Below are positions 42,678 through 53,253 of a stretch of DNA of 64,000 nucleotides, one piece after another. How positions within the stretch are numbered: position 1 is the first letter of the stretch; each line of letters starts with the position of its first letter. Made by a program: the position numbers and the translations under genes. The notes below the pieces were generated by a model. That model saw only the letters and a list, made by a program, of their open reading frames with translations, was not told where the DNA came from and did not search any database. Origin of the DNA: Piscinibacter aquaticus (GTDB taxonomy: Bacteria; Pseudomonadota; Gammaproteobacteria; Burkholderiales; Burkholderiaceae_C); the NCBI GenBank assembly GCA_007994965.1, contig VOPW01000001.1:3038001-3102000 (forward strand). Reading direction: 5' to 3'.

Positions 42678-45600
42678 ATGGCTCAAGATCGATCGACGCA
42701 GCTTACGGAACCGCGGGCCGGCCGATGGCCGCGGTGGACCAAAGGTCTGGCTCTGACGCTCGCGCTGGCGTTGGGCGCTTGCGGGGGCAGCGATGGCGGG
42801 CCGGACTCCGCATCCCCGGGGGCCGTCACGCTGGATGCCGCGGGCGGCACGCTGACGCTTGGCGGCGTTCAGGTGATCGTGCCCGCCGATGCGCTGGCTG
42901 GCGCGACCACCGTGCGCGTGGCAGCCGACTCGGTGGGTGCGCCGCCGCCGCCAGCCGGCGCGCGGCTGCTGAGCCCCATCTACTCCGTCACCCCGCACGG
43001 CGTCGACTTCGCGAGGCCGGCGCGCCTGCGCATCCGTTCGACGCGAGCGGCATCGCGGCCGGCGCCCGGCCCGTGCTGCTCAAGGCACAACCGGGCAGCG
43101 ACTGGGTGATCCAAAGCGACACCGAGCGCGACGGTGACGCGCTGCTCGTCGACGCCACCACGTTCTCGTTCTATGCCGTCACCCTGTGCCGGCCGGTCGA
43201 GGCCTACACCACAAGCTCGCTCTCCTACACGATCGGATCCTGCTGGACCGAGACCAGCGAGGTGACCTTGCAGGCCGTGGCGCCGATGGTCAACAAGAGC
43301 GGCCCGAAGGGCACGCAGCCGGCCGGCGTGGACGCGACGATCACGCAGCCGCAGTACGTCGAGCTCGAGCTGCGCTATACGGTGCCGGCGGTGGATCACG
43401 GGCTGGACTTCAGCCTCGTGCGCACGGGCAACCGCACGCTGCCGGTCGAACTGCTTTCGGGGCCGCTGCCGCCCTCGCCGGCACGGCTGCGCATTCCGGT
43501 CACCGAGGCCCTCAATGGCACCGTGTCGCTGCAGCTCCAGATCACCTGCCGCAGCCAGCCCTATGTGTGGCAACCTAACCTGGGCAATTTCTGCGCGAGC
43601 GGCGATGAACCGCGGCCGACGCCCGACCCGGCCGCGCGGCCGGCGCTGAAGCCATTCCGTGCCGTCAGCAACTTGGTGGTGCTGGCGGTCAACATCGCGC
43701 CGGGCACGCCGGTCGGCGACCTGGCGCCGCTGATCTCGGTTCAGCCCAGCAGCCAGACCGTGGCCGAGGGCATGCCGGTGCCGCTGTTCCGCGTCGAGAC
43801 CCCGAGCCCGTCGACGCGGCACGCCTGGGAGGCCAGCTTCGACGGCGGGCAGAGCTGGGTCGACCTCGGCTCCTTCCCGGTCAAGTTCAGCGATCCGCCG
43901 GGGGCACCGCTGTGCTTCCTGAACGATCCGCCATGCGAGCGACTGCGGCTGCCTGCCGATCCGGCGCTCGTCAGCGAGGTGGCGACGCCCTGCGGCCGCA
44001 CCACCAACACCGACTGCACGGCCAACCTGAGCACGACCTTGCGCATGAACGGCCGCAAGCTGCGCGCGCGGCTGACCAACGACTTCGGCACCACCGTCTC
44101 GAACGTGGCCACGCTCAGCGTGGTGGCCGCGGTGCCGCCGGCCATCACCCAGCCGCCGCAGAGCCAGCAGATCGCCGAAGGTCAGACGGCGAGCTTCACG
44201 GTGGTCGCCAGCGGCCTGCCCGGCCCCGAGATCTGCTGGCAGACGCGGGCCAGCGACACGCAGCCCTGGGCCGACGTCGGGTTCAACTGCCCGGGCCGCG
44301 GCACCTACACGACGTCGGCATTGAGCGTCGCCGCCAGCGGCACGCAGTACCGCGCAGTCGCACGCAGCAGCGCGGGCTCGGTGCCCAGCGAGCCTGCGAC
44401 CGTGACGGTCACGCGTTCGCCCGCGCCGCCGTCGATCAGCAGCCAGCCCGCCGCGCTGACGGTCACGGCCGGCAGCACGGCCGTCTTCGCCGCCGCCATC
44501 AACGGCACCGCGCCGTTGTCGTACCAGTGGTTCCGCAACGGCGTCGCGATGGCCGGGGCGAACGCGCCGGTGCTGCAGCTGCCGGCGGTCGACGTCGGCT
44601 ACTCCGGCAGCCGCTACGAGCTGGAGATCGGCAATGGCGCCGGCAGCGTGCGCAGCGCGAGCGCCACGCTGACGGTGACGGCCGGCGGCACGCCGCCGCC
44701 GGCGCAGCCGCCGTTCATCACCACCGCGCCGCGCAACGTCAGCGTGCATGCCGGCGACACCGCGACCTTTGCGGTTGCCGCCGGCGGCACCGGGCCGTTC
44801 ACTTACCAATGGCGGCGCAACGGCACGCGCATCGACGGTGCCGTCGAGGCGGCGTTCACGATTGCCGGCGTGGCCGCGGGTGATGCCGGGGCCTACTCGG
44901 TGGTCGTGAGCAACGCCGCCGGCAGCGTGACCAGCAGCGCCGGCACGCTCAGCGTGCTGCCGCTGGACACAACGACCCCGACCGCGCCCGCGATCCAGAC
45001 GCCACCCGCAACACTGGTGGCCCTGCCCGGCAGCACGGCCACGCTGGCCGTTGCGGCCAGCGGCAGTGCACCGCTGAGCTACGCCTGGGCACGCAACGGC
45101 ACGACCCTTCCTGGAGCCACGGGGCCGGTGCTCACGCTGGCCGCCGTGAGCGGCGCCGATGCCGGCAGCTACACGGTGACGGTGCGCAACGCGGCCGGCA
45201 GCGTGACGAGCGCGGCGGCGCAGCTGATCGTGGTGGGTGCGCCGGCCATCGTCGTGGCGCCGTCCGCGCAGGCCGCGACGGAGGGCGGCGTCGCCAGCTT
45301 CAGCGTCACGGCCAGCGGCGACGGCCTGCGCTACCAATGGACGCGCGACAACGTGGCGATCTCCGGCGCCACGGCGGCCGGCTACACCACCCCGGCGCTC
45401 ACGCTGGCGGACAACGGTGCCCGCTACGGCGTGATCGTCTACAACGGCGCCGGCGTGGCGATCAGCAGCGGCGCACTGCTTACCGTCACGGCCGCGACCA
45501 CGCTGACGCAGACGCAGCAAGCCAGCGTGACCGATGCCGGTGCGATGCCCAGCGGCATCAGCTATAGGCCGTCGGTCTCGGCCGACGGCTCGCGCGTGGC

Positions 45601-46699
45601 CTTCATCTCGAACGGGAACAACCTAATCCCCGGAACGATCAACCAGGGGCACGCTTACCTGCGCGACCGTGTGAACAACACCACCACGCGCATCACCGTG
45701 CGGCCCGACGGCAGCGAATCGTCGCAGGGTACGTCGATGGTCAAGCTGGCCGCCAACGGGCGCTACGTCGTGTTCCGCTCGCGCGCCAACGACCTCGTGG
45801 CCGGCGACACCAACACCGCCGACGATGTGTTCGTGCGCGACCTGCAGACGCAAACCACGGTACGCGTGAACGTGCTGGCCGACGGCAGCCAGGACACGGT
45901 GTCTGCCGGTACCACCGGCCTGGGCGCCGACATTTCCGCCGATGGCCGCAAGGTGCTGATGCGCTCGGCGGCCAACACGGCCGGCGACGGCGCGGCCACC
46001 GCCGGCTACCGCTGGTACCTGCGCGATCTCGACGCCGGCGTGACCCGGCTCGTGGCCGGCTCGGAAGACGGCCAGGGCGCCGCGCTGTCGCCCGACGGGC
46101 GCTACGTGGCGTTCATCACCGTGACGAGCAGCCCGGCGCAGAACCGGCTGATGCTCTACGACGACCAGGGCGGCAGCACCAGCCAGCTGCTCGCTGTGCC
46201 GAGCGGCACCTTCCCCGAAGGCCTGGGCGGGGGGCTGGCGGTGTCCGACGGTGCCGGTGCGATCGCCTTCTGGCTGCGCTCCAGCAGCGTCGGCGGCGGC
46301 GCGGCCGCGCAGTACAGCCAGATCGGCGTGTTCGAGCGCAGCAGCGGCAGCGTCTCGATCGCCAGCGTCACCGCCGGCGGCATGGCCGGCGATGGCCACA
46401 GCAGCGATCCCAGCCTCTCGCGCGACGGCCGCTACGTCTCGTTCCGCAGCGGGGCGCCCAACCTGTCCGGCGACCCCGCCAGCGCCGTCGGCAGCTACCT
46501 CATCGTGCGAGACCGCCAGGCCGGCACCACGCGCATCGCCTCGCGCCGGGCCGATGGCACGCCCTTCCTGTCGCAGCAGGGCTTCAACGAGAACGCGCTC
46601 AGCGCCGATGGCAGCGCCGTGGTGCACCTAGCCGATGCCGGCGAGGCCGTGCCCGGCGCGCTGGGCGGCATCCAGGTCTTTCTGAGTCCGCGGCCGTGA
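42678..46699 (+). CDS. Giant lipoprotein: ZU5-like, Ig-like repeats and C-terminal beta-propeller, one frameshift
   Basis: The start MAQDRSTQL, a hydrophobic signal and ALGACGGSDGG form a lipobox. Residues 50-120 look like a ZU5 domain (DAAGGTLTLGGVQVIVPADAL). Six Ig-like domains start near residues 352, 487, 584, 676, 771 and 854, each with a P-x-I-x..P entry and a Y-x-W-x-R-N core (LSYQWFRNG, FTYQWRRNG, LSYAWARNG). From about residue 954 there are TolB/PD40-like blades (PSVSADGSRVAFISNGNNL, LSRDGRYVSFRSGAPNL). The frame breaks near 43040. About 1,340 residues. It is likely displayed on the cell surface for adhesion or polymer binding. GGAGG precedes the ATG. Confidence 0.85.
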
Positions 46700-46715
46700 A
46701 CTGCAGGAGCACGAC

Positions 46716-47708
46716 ATGAAGTTCAGAAGCCTTGCATCTCTTCTCCCGCTCTGCGCCGCCTCGCTGGCGGGGCCATCGGCCGCGGCTGACGGGTTCGCCG
46801 CAGCAGGCACCAAGGCCACCCTGAGCGTCGACTACGTCTACGAATCGGCGGGTCGGAAGCAGGACCGGATCGACCTGCACGAGTGGCGCGTGCATCGCAG
46901 CGCCAGCCTCGTGGCCACGCTCGCCGCCCAGCCCCCGTCGCCGCTGCCGACGATGCAGCCGCCGGACGCCGCGCAGAGCGCCGCGTTGAACGCCAAGGCC
47001 GGCAAGGGCCGTGCGGCGGCCGCCAAGATGGCGCCAATGATGGCCAGCGTCGAGCAGATCATGGCCCGCTGCGGCGACGACGAGGCCTGCATCACGCGCG
47101 AGACCACCCGGCTGGGCAGCGCGATGGCGGGCACGGCGCAGCTGGACCAGGCGCTCGGCGCCAAGGCCGACATCGACGCGATGGCGCGCCAAGGCGCGCC
47201 GCGCTACCAGCCCGGCAGGCGATCGCCCAGCAGGGCCGCTACCGCATCGACGAGACCGCGCACATCGTTCACGGCGACCCGATCTGCATGAGCCTGCCGC
47301 GGGCCCGCTGCACCCGCGACGAGCGGCGCGAGGGTGCGGGCGACATTCCGCTGCCGCCGCAGGCGAAGAACAGACCCGCAGGGGCTGCCCGGTGTCGCCG
47401 CCTTCGAGGTGGACGCCGTGCGGCAGACGATCACGCTGATGCTGCCGGTGCCGCTGATGCCCTTGCCCTACACCGAGACCATCACCACCGACGAACCCGC
47501 CGGCACGCACTCGACGCCGACGCCAAAGGGGCCGCAGCCCCGGCAGCTGGCGATGCGCACGAGCGCCGGCGGTGCGTCGGCCCCGCCGATGACCGTGCCG
47601 CTGCAGGGCAGCTGGCGCAGCCATTCGGGCGAGCGAGTCGTGCAGCTCGACGGCAAGGCCGGCGAGTCGGGCCGGCTGACGATCCGCTGGCGACTGACGG
47701 CGCCTTGA
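46716..47708 (+). CDS. Secreted protein of unknown function, two frameshifts
   Basis: A signal peptide (KFRSLASLLPLCAASLAGPSAAAD) is followed by about 310 residues with no family I recognise. The middle has an Ala-Met-rich helix (KAGKGRAAAAKMAPMMASVEQIMARCGDDEAC). The C-terminal half is strand-rich (FEVDAVRQTITLMLPVPLMPLPYTETI). Breaks lie near 47215 and near 47375. It starts 16 bp after the giant lipoprotein and probably belongs to the same operon, so a role at the same surface structure is likely. Confidence 0.65.
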
Positions 47709-47755
47709 GCGCGAGTCGCGCCGCCGCGCGCTAGAAGTCTGGCGATACTGGCGCC

Positions 47756-50700
47756 ATGCATCTGAAACTCAGCCAGTCGGCCAGCGCACGTCTGCCCGAT
47801 GGCACCGAGCTGACGCTGACCGACCTCGACGCGGCACTGCTCGCCCGGCTGGCGCTGGAAGGGCCCACCGCGCGCAATCGGCTCGCCGCGTTGCTGTGGC
47901 CCGGCAGCAGCGCCGAAGCAGCAGGAAACTCGCTGCGCCAGCGCCTGTTCAGGCTGAAGCGGCAGTGCGGTATGGCACCGGTGGTCGGGGCTGGCGTGCT
48001 CGCCCTGGCCGAGGGTGTGCATCACGACCTGCAAGAGGCCGGCGACGTGCTCGGCGGCGTGCAACTGGAGTTCGGGCCGGAGTTTGCCGACTGGCTGCGC
48101 CGGCAGCGCTCGCGCCGCACCGATCGCCTGCGCCAGTCTCTAACCGAGCTGGCGGACATGGCCGAGCAGGCCCGCGACTTCGGCGACGCGATGCAGCACG
48201 CGCAGGAACTGCTGGCGCTCGAGCCCCTGTCCGAAGCCGCGCACCGCCGCGTCATCCGCTTGCACTACTGGCCGGCGATCGCGCCGCCGCGCTGCTGGCC
48301 TTCGACCGCTGCGAGCGCCTGCTCAAGGACGAGATCGGGGCGGCCCCCGATGCGCAGACGCTCGCGTTGCTGCGCGCGCTGGAGCGCGAGACGGCAGACT
48401 CGTCGCTGCAGCCCGCGGCAGCGGTGCCCGCGGTGGTGCTGCGGCCGCCGCGTCTGGTGGGGCGCGCGGCCGAGCTGCGCGTGCTAGAGAGCGCGGTGGC
48501 AGACGGCCGGGTCGTGCTGCTGTCGGGCGAGGCGGGCCTGGGCAAGTCGCGGCTGATCGCCGCGCTGTGCGAGTCTTCGTCTGCCACCACGGCGGTGCTG
48601 TCGGTCGCCGCGCGTGTCGGCGACGACATGGCACCGTTCGCGCTGGCGGCACGTTGGCTGCGCGCGTTGCTGCAGCGGCCCGGCATGGAGCCCAGCGATG
48701 CGCAGCGCGCCGACGGGCCGGCGTTCTGCCGGAGCTCGGCCCGGCGGCGCCGCGCTCGCCCGCGGCCGACCGCGCACGGCAGGCCCAGGCCATCGAGGCC
48801 TTGCTGGTGACGGCGGCAGGCCAGGGGCTGCGTGCCTGCGCCCTCGACGACCTCCAGTACGCCGATGCGGCGAGTGTCGAGCTGCTGCATGCGCTGGCCG
48901 GGTGCGACAGCGTCGGCTGGGTGCTGGCCCTGCGGCCCGATGGGCTCGGTGAGGCACAGCGCGCGCTGCTGTCGGCCCACCGCGACTCGACACGGGCCAC
49001 GGCGCTGGCGCTGCAGCCTCTGGCTGGCGAGGACGTGGAGGCGCTGCTCGACTCGCTGGGCCTGCCCGGGGTGGGCGGCAGCGAACAGGCGCAGGCGCTG
49101 AAGCGCCGCACCGGCGGAAACCCGATGTACCTGCTCGAGACCATCAAGGCCGCGTGGTCGACGCACGGCGGCGCGCTGGTGCCGATGGCCGGCAGGCCCG
49201 AGGCGGCGGTCGTCTGGCCGCAGGCCGACAACGTGCTGAGGCTGATCCAGCAACGGCTGTCGCGCCTGAGCCCGCTGGCGACCCAGGTCGTGCGCTGCGC
49301 GGCGATCGCAGGCCAGGACCTGAGCGCCGCACTGGTGGCGCAGGTGCTGGGGCTGCGCCCGCTCGACCTCGCCGACGCCTGGGCGGAGCTGGAGTCTGCC
49401 CAGGTGCTGCGCGACGGCGGCGGCTTCGCGCACGACCTCATTGCCGAGGCCGCGCGCAGCAGCCCGGCGCGCGCCATTGCCCGCCCGCTGCACGGCGAGG
49501 TTGCGGCCTACCTCGAACAGCATGGCGGCGAGCCGGCGCGTGTGGCCGAACACTGGCTCGAGGCCGGCGAGCCGCTGCGTGCCGTTCCGCATCTGGGCGC
49601 CGCCGCTCAGCGCGCGCGCGGGGCCGGCCGGCTGCTCGAAGCCGCCGAACTGTACGAGCGCGCGGCGCACGCGCTGCAGGATGCCGGCCAGCGCGGGGCC
49701 GCCTTCGATGCCTACTTTGCCGCCCAGGATCTGCTGAGCGAATCGACCTTCGTGCAGCGCCTCGAGGGCCTGATCGATGCGCTCGACGCGCTGGCCGACA
49801 ACGACGACGGCCGCCGCGCGCTGGCGGCCTGTGCGCGCATCGTGCTGCTCGGCGAGCTGGGTCGGCACGATGATGCCGTGCAGCTCGCGATGCAGGCGCT
49901 GCCCTGGGCCGAGCGCGCCGCTCTTCCCGACGTGCAGGCCGAGCTGCACTGGGACCTCGCCGCGCTGCGCTGGATGCGCCGCGAGCTCGCCGAGGCCACG
50001 CGGCACGCCGAGCAGGCGCTGGCGTGCCTGGAGCGGGCCGATCCGGCGCATGCCCACCGCGCGGGCGGGTCGATCGCTCACGGCCAGCCGCAGCCGCGTG
50101 CTGAACGCGCTCGGCCTGCTGATGGCCGCCGCCGGACGGCTGGCCGACGCGAACGCGCGTCTCGAGGAGAACTGGCATCTGGCGCGCGCGGAGCGCGACG
50201 TTGCCACGGCCCGCAACATCGCGGCCGGCCCGGCCATGAACTCGCTCGATCAGGGCCAGCTCGCCCCCGCACTGCACTGGAGCGAACAGGCCATGGCCGA
50301 CGACGAGCGGCTCGACGTCGATCCCTCCACGCGGCTGACCGCCTGGACGAACCGCACCGCTGTGCTCGCGATCAGCGGCGATCTCGGCGGCGCCGTCGCG
50401 CTCGCCGACCGCGTGGCCGCGCTCTGTGCGCAGGGAACGGCCCGAGCCATCCCCGCCGCGCTGCGCCGCATGCACTGGCTGGAGTGCGAGCTGGGCCGGC
50501 GTGATCTCGCCCGCAAGGGGCTGCAGGCGCTGCTCGAACGGCCGGGCCTGCTGGCCATCGACCGCCTCGCCATCGAGGCCACCCTGCTGCACGCCGGCGG
50601 GCCGCCGCACAGCGCCGATTTGCTCGACCGCATCGCCGGCCTCGACGACTTCCCGATGCGCGCGCGGCTACTCGTGCTGGCTCGCCCCGGCTGCGACGCG

Positions 50701-51093
50701 AAGGCGATCCTGCCGCTGCTCAGCGCGACGGCAGCGACCGCACGCGACTGCGGCGCGATGGGTCTCTGGCTGGACCTGCAACTCGCTCGATTGGCCGCCC
50801 TGCGCGACGCCGGCCGAAGCGCCGAAGCGGCGCAGAGCGCCTTGGCGCTGTGGGCCCGGCTCGATCAGGGACTGGTGGGCATGGGTCTGTTCGACCGCCG
50901 GGCGTCCGCGGTCGTCATGGCGCTGCTCGACAGTCACGCTTCGCTGGCCGGCACGGTACGCCTGCGAATCTCCGCCTGGCGGGACCGGGCCGCATCCACC
51001 CTGCCCGAGCCCTGGCGGGAGAACTACCGGGCGCGCTCGCCCTCGATGCTCGGAGACTCGCCATCAGCCCGCGGACCGAGGCTGGCCCCTTGA
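47756..51093 (+). CDS. SARP/BTAD-type transcriptional regulator with AAA ATPase and TPR repeats, three frameshifts
   Basis: Residues 1-90 form a winged-helix-like region (LAALLWPGSSAEAAGNSLRQ), followed by a bacterial transcriptional activator domain (HAQELLALEPLSEAAHRRVI). A STAND-type ATPase has Walker A LLSGEAGLGKSRL near residue 256 and Walker B ACALDDLQYAD near residue 363. Residues 600-1110 are TPR-like helices. Breaks lie near 48270, 48740 and 50070. About 1,112 residues. Such proteins are AfsR-like signal integrators. It lies 47 bp after the secreted protein, and may control this cluster. Confidence 0.82.
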
Positions 51094-51440
51094 GAACTGG
51101 CTCGCTACCCAAACCGCTTTCGGCAGCAATGTACATGCGTGGCCACTGCCAGCTGCTCCCCGCTGCCGACGTGCCGCGTGCAGGTGGTGAACCGCATTCC
51201 GCAGCCGTGCGGCAAGATGGATCAAGCCATCGGCGAAGCTCGCCGGGTGGGCCCTGAAGCTCCGGCGACGCTGCCGGTGCAGCTTGCCGCAGCGTGGCTG
51301 TCCTACCTGCCGCAGGTCTGGGTCGACGACTGGGTGGTCAATCTGGATGCGACTGACGAACCCGCAGTGGTCAGCGAACCCGGGCGGCAATTTCTCTGGG
51401 TGCTCTCGCGCGAGCGCGGCTTGCCATCGGCGGACTGGGC
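51094..51440 (+). pseudogene. Lipocalin (Blc-like) gene remnant
   Basis: One frame reads RYPNRFRQQC, VQVVNRIPQPCGKMDQAIGEAR, FLPQVWVDDWVVNLD-like (here YLPQVWVDDWVVNLD) and AVVSEPGRQFLWVLSRE. These are the successive strands of bacterial lipocalin Blc in the right order and spacing. The N-terminal signal peptide, lipobox and GTWYE motif are missing, and the DNA upstream belongs to the BTAD gene's 3' end. Unlike the single-base breaks elsewhere, a large part is gone and codons are unusual (TCTCVATASC), so I read this as real decay. Confidence 0.7.
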
Positions 51441-51464
51441 GTCGCTGAACGCCCGGCCTTTTCA

Positions 51465-51856
51465 GTGGCAGTCAGGGCTTTGTCGACCGTGCTCGTCAGG
51501 GCGCTCCTCGGGTTCGGATCGATGACGCTGATCGGCTCGGTGGGTGCCCCGACGAGACTCCCGCCCGCCGCAGACATCGGATTCCTGCTCGCCGTGGCCA
51601 TCGTCACCGGCTGCGGCCACTGGAGCATCCTGACGAGCCGAACGAGCATCGACGGCCAGCACATCGCCCAGACCGGCTTTGGCATGAGAAGGTCGCCATT
51701 GTCGACATCACCCAGGTCAAGCTGGTGAGGGTGCAACGCCTTGATTTGCTGGTGGTTCCACTGTTGGTCGTACGAGCCGGCTACGGTCTGACGACCATCC
51801 AGACGGGTGGCACGACCGTGCATTCACAGTTCAGACTGTTGCCGCACGGCGGCTGA
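51465..51856 (+). pseudogene. Remnant of a small membrane protein with a PH-like tail
   Basis: The frame MAVRALSTVLVRALLGFGSM has two hydrophobic stretches (ADIGFLLAVAIVTGCGHWSIL). After a break near 51688 it continues as VAIVDITQVKLVRVQRLDLL and VVRAGYGLTTIQTGG up to a TGA at 51854-51856. The tail resembles bacterial PH-domain membrane proteins, in which a short strand-rich segment follows two helices. A stand-alone 130-residue product is possible if the break is a sequence error, but the setting next to the lipocalin remnant favours decay. Confidence 0.45.
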
Positions 51857-52293
51857 GGGTTCGTCTGCAGATGCAGCCAGTCCGCTTGAACCCGATTCAC
51901 GGCAGCGCCGCGGCCGGACTCCGCAAGAGTTGCACTTTCCGACAGAGGTACGTTTCCCGGGGTGCTTCTCAAGCGGCAGACCGCCGGTGCCTGCTGTCCA
52001 GCTGGAGCCTAGCTGATGTCCGCATTCCTGCTCAGCGATAGTCTGCTCAGGGTCGTTCCCCGACGCTCAACGCAGTCTTCGCGACCGGCCGCAACCAATC
52101 TGTCGCAGTCGGTCAGCGGGACCCGCCGTACCCGTTGCGCGCCATGGGCAGTGTGCTTAACCCAACACCGAATCTGCTGTGCCATCGGCGGGCCAAGGAG
52201 CGTGCCCCGAAAGAGATTGCCGCGCGCATCCTCAACGAAACCGTGCAGGATTTCGGCAGAGGCGCCGCGGCCGCATCGCGCCGGAGAACTGCT
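51857..52293. other. 437-bp stretch without a recognisable gene
   Basis: The GC content and codon pattern drop here compared with both flanks. The longest readable piece, around 52144-52262 on the plus strand (ERAPKEIAARILNETVQDFG), looks protein-like but has no family I know and no credible start. I see no terminator, promoter or repeat. It is best described as further decayed sequence between two gene clusters. Confidence 0.5.
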
Positions 52294-53222
52294 TCAAGCG
52301 ACGTGATCGGCGACCGAGCCATCGGCAGCCGGCACCGCGATGCCCAGGGCCAGGGCCGTGCTGAGAAACCACAGGATCTCGAAGGCCGAGAGCCGGCCCG
52401 CCACGGCCGCTTCGCCCACATTCATGGGGCGCTGCGTCCAGGCGGTCACCAGCCCGGCCATCTTCGGGCGCGACAGCACCGCAGGCTCCGGTGCTTGCGT
52501 CAACTGGTAGCGACCGTTGATCGTGCGCGGCGAGACGCCCTGGTCGATGAGCGCGTGCGTCATGCCCCACAGCACGGTCGCGAGCTGCAGGGCGTGCGTC
52601 GCGCCCTTCCAGGACAGGTCGGCGGGCGCGCGTTGCGGGACGCCGAGCTGCAGCGGCCGCGCCAGCAGTTCGGCCTGCGGCAGCGAGCTCGCGATCTCAC
52701 CCGTGCGGAAGTCGACGACCATCCCGTGCCCGTCACCCAGGCCGAACAGCGTGCGTCGACGCTCGCCGGCGAGCAGCGCGCCGACCAGCAGGTCGCGCAA
52801 GGCATGCAGCGCCGGTCGGAACTCCCGCGCTGCACGGCACCGCGCGCCAGCTCGTGCAGTGCCGCGGCAGCTTCGAGCATCCCGGTCATCTCGCCGACGC
52901 GCAGCGGCAGGGCCACCGAGAGGCCGCGCGGCAACCCGCCGGCGTCGCGCCGCGCGGCGTGAGCCGCACCAGCACCCGGGGCGGCGGAACGTACTGCGAC
53001 CAGTCGTGCGGCACGAACAGCGTGGTGCACGCATTGACGTCGTCCACCCAGCGCAGGCAAGCCGGCCCGGCCATCGAGCATGCGTGTCATCGAGATCAGC
53101 ACGGCACGATCGCGTTCGTCGAGCCCGAGTGCGGCCAGGTCGAGCACACGCCCCGGCGGCGTCGTTCCTGCGGACGGCGAGCCGGCCGCAGGGGGGCCGA
53201 GGTGTCTGGGTTGCGAGGGCAT
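52294..53222 (-). CDS. Hypothetical protein, about three frameshifts
   Basis: Pieces in three frames assemble to about 310 residues: MPSQPRHLGPPAAGSPSAG, LDERDRAVLISMTRMLDGRA, WVDDVNACTTLFVPHDWSQY, LSVALPLRVGEMTGMLEAAA, LFGLGDGHGMVVDFRTGEI and LWGMTHALIDQGVSPRTINGRY. A single hydrophobic segment near the end (FEILWFLSTALALGIAV) could be a membrane anchor. Codon use in the pieces is coding-like. I do not recognise a family. The start MPSQP is the only Met in the right place. Confidence 0.5.
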
Positions 53223-53253
53223 CGGGCGGATGGAAGGTGTCGTGGCGGCGAGC

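Noticed and set aside
52135..52300. Plus-strand frame with ERAPKEIAARILNETVQDFG as a gene
   Set aside because: No plausible start or ribosome site, no known family, and the frame then runs antisense to the 52294-53222 gene.
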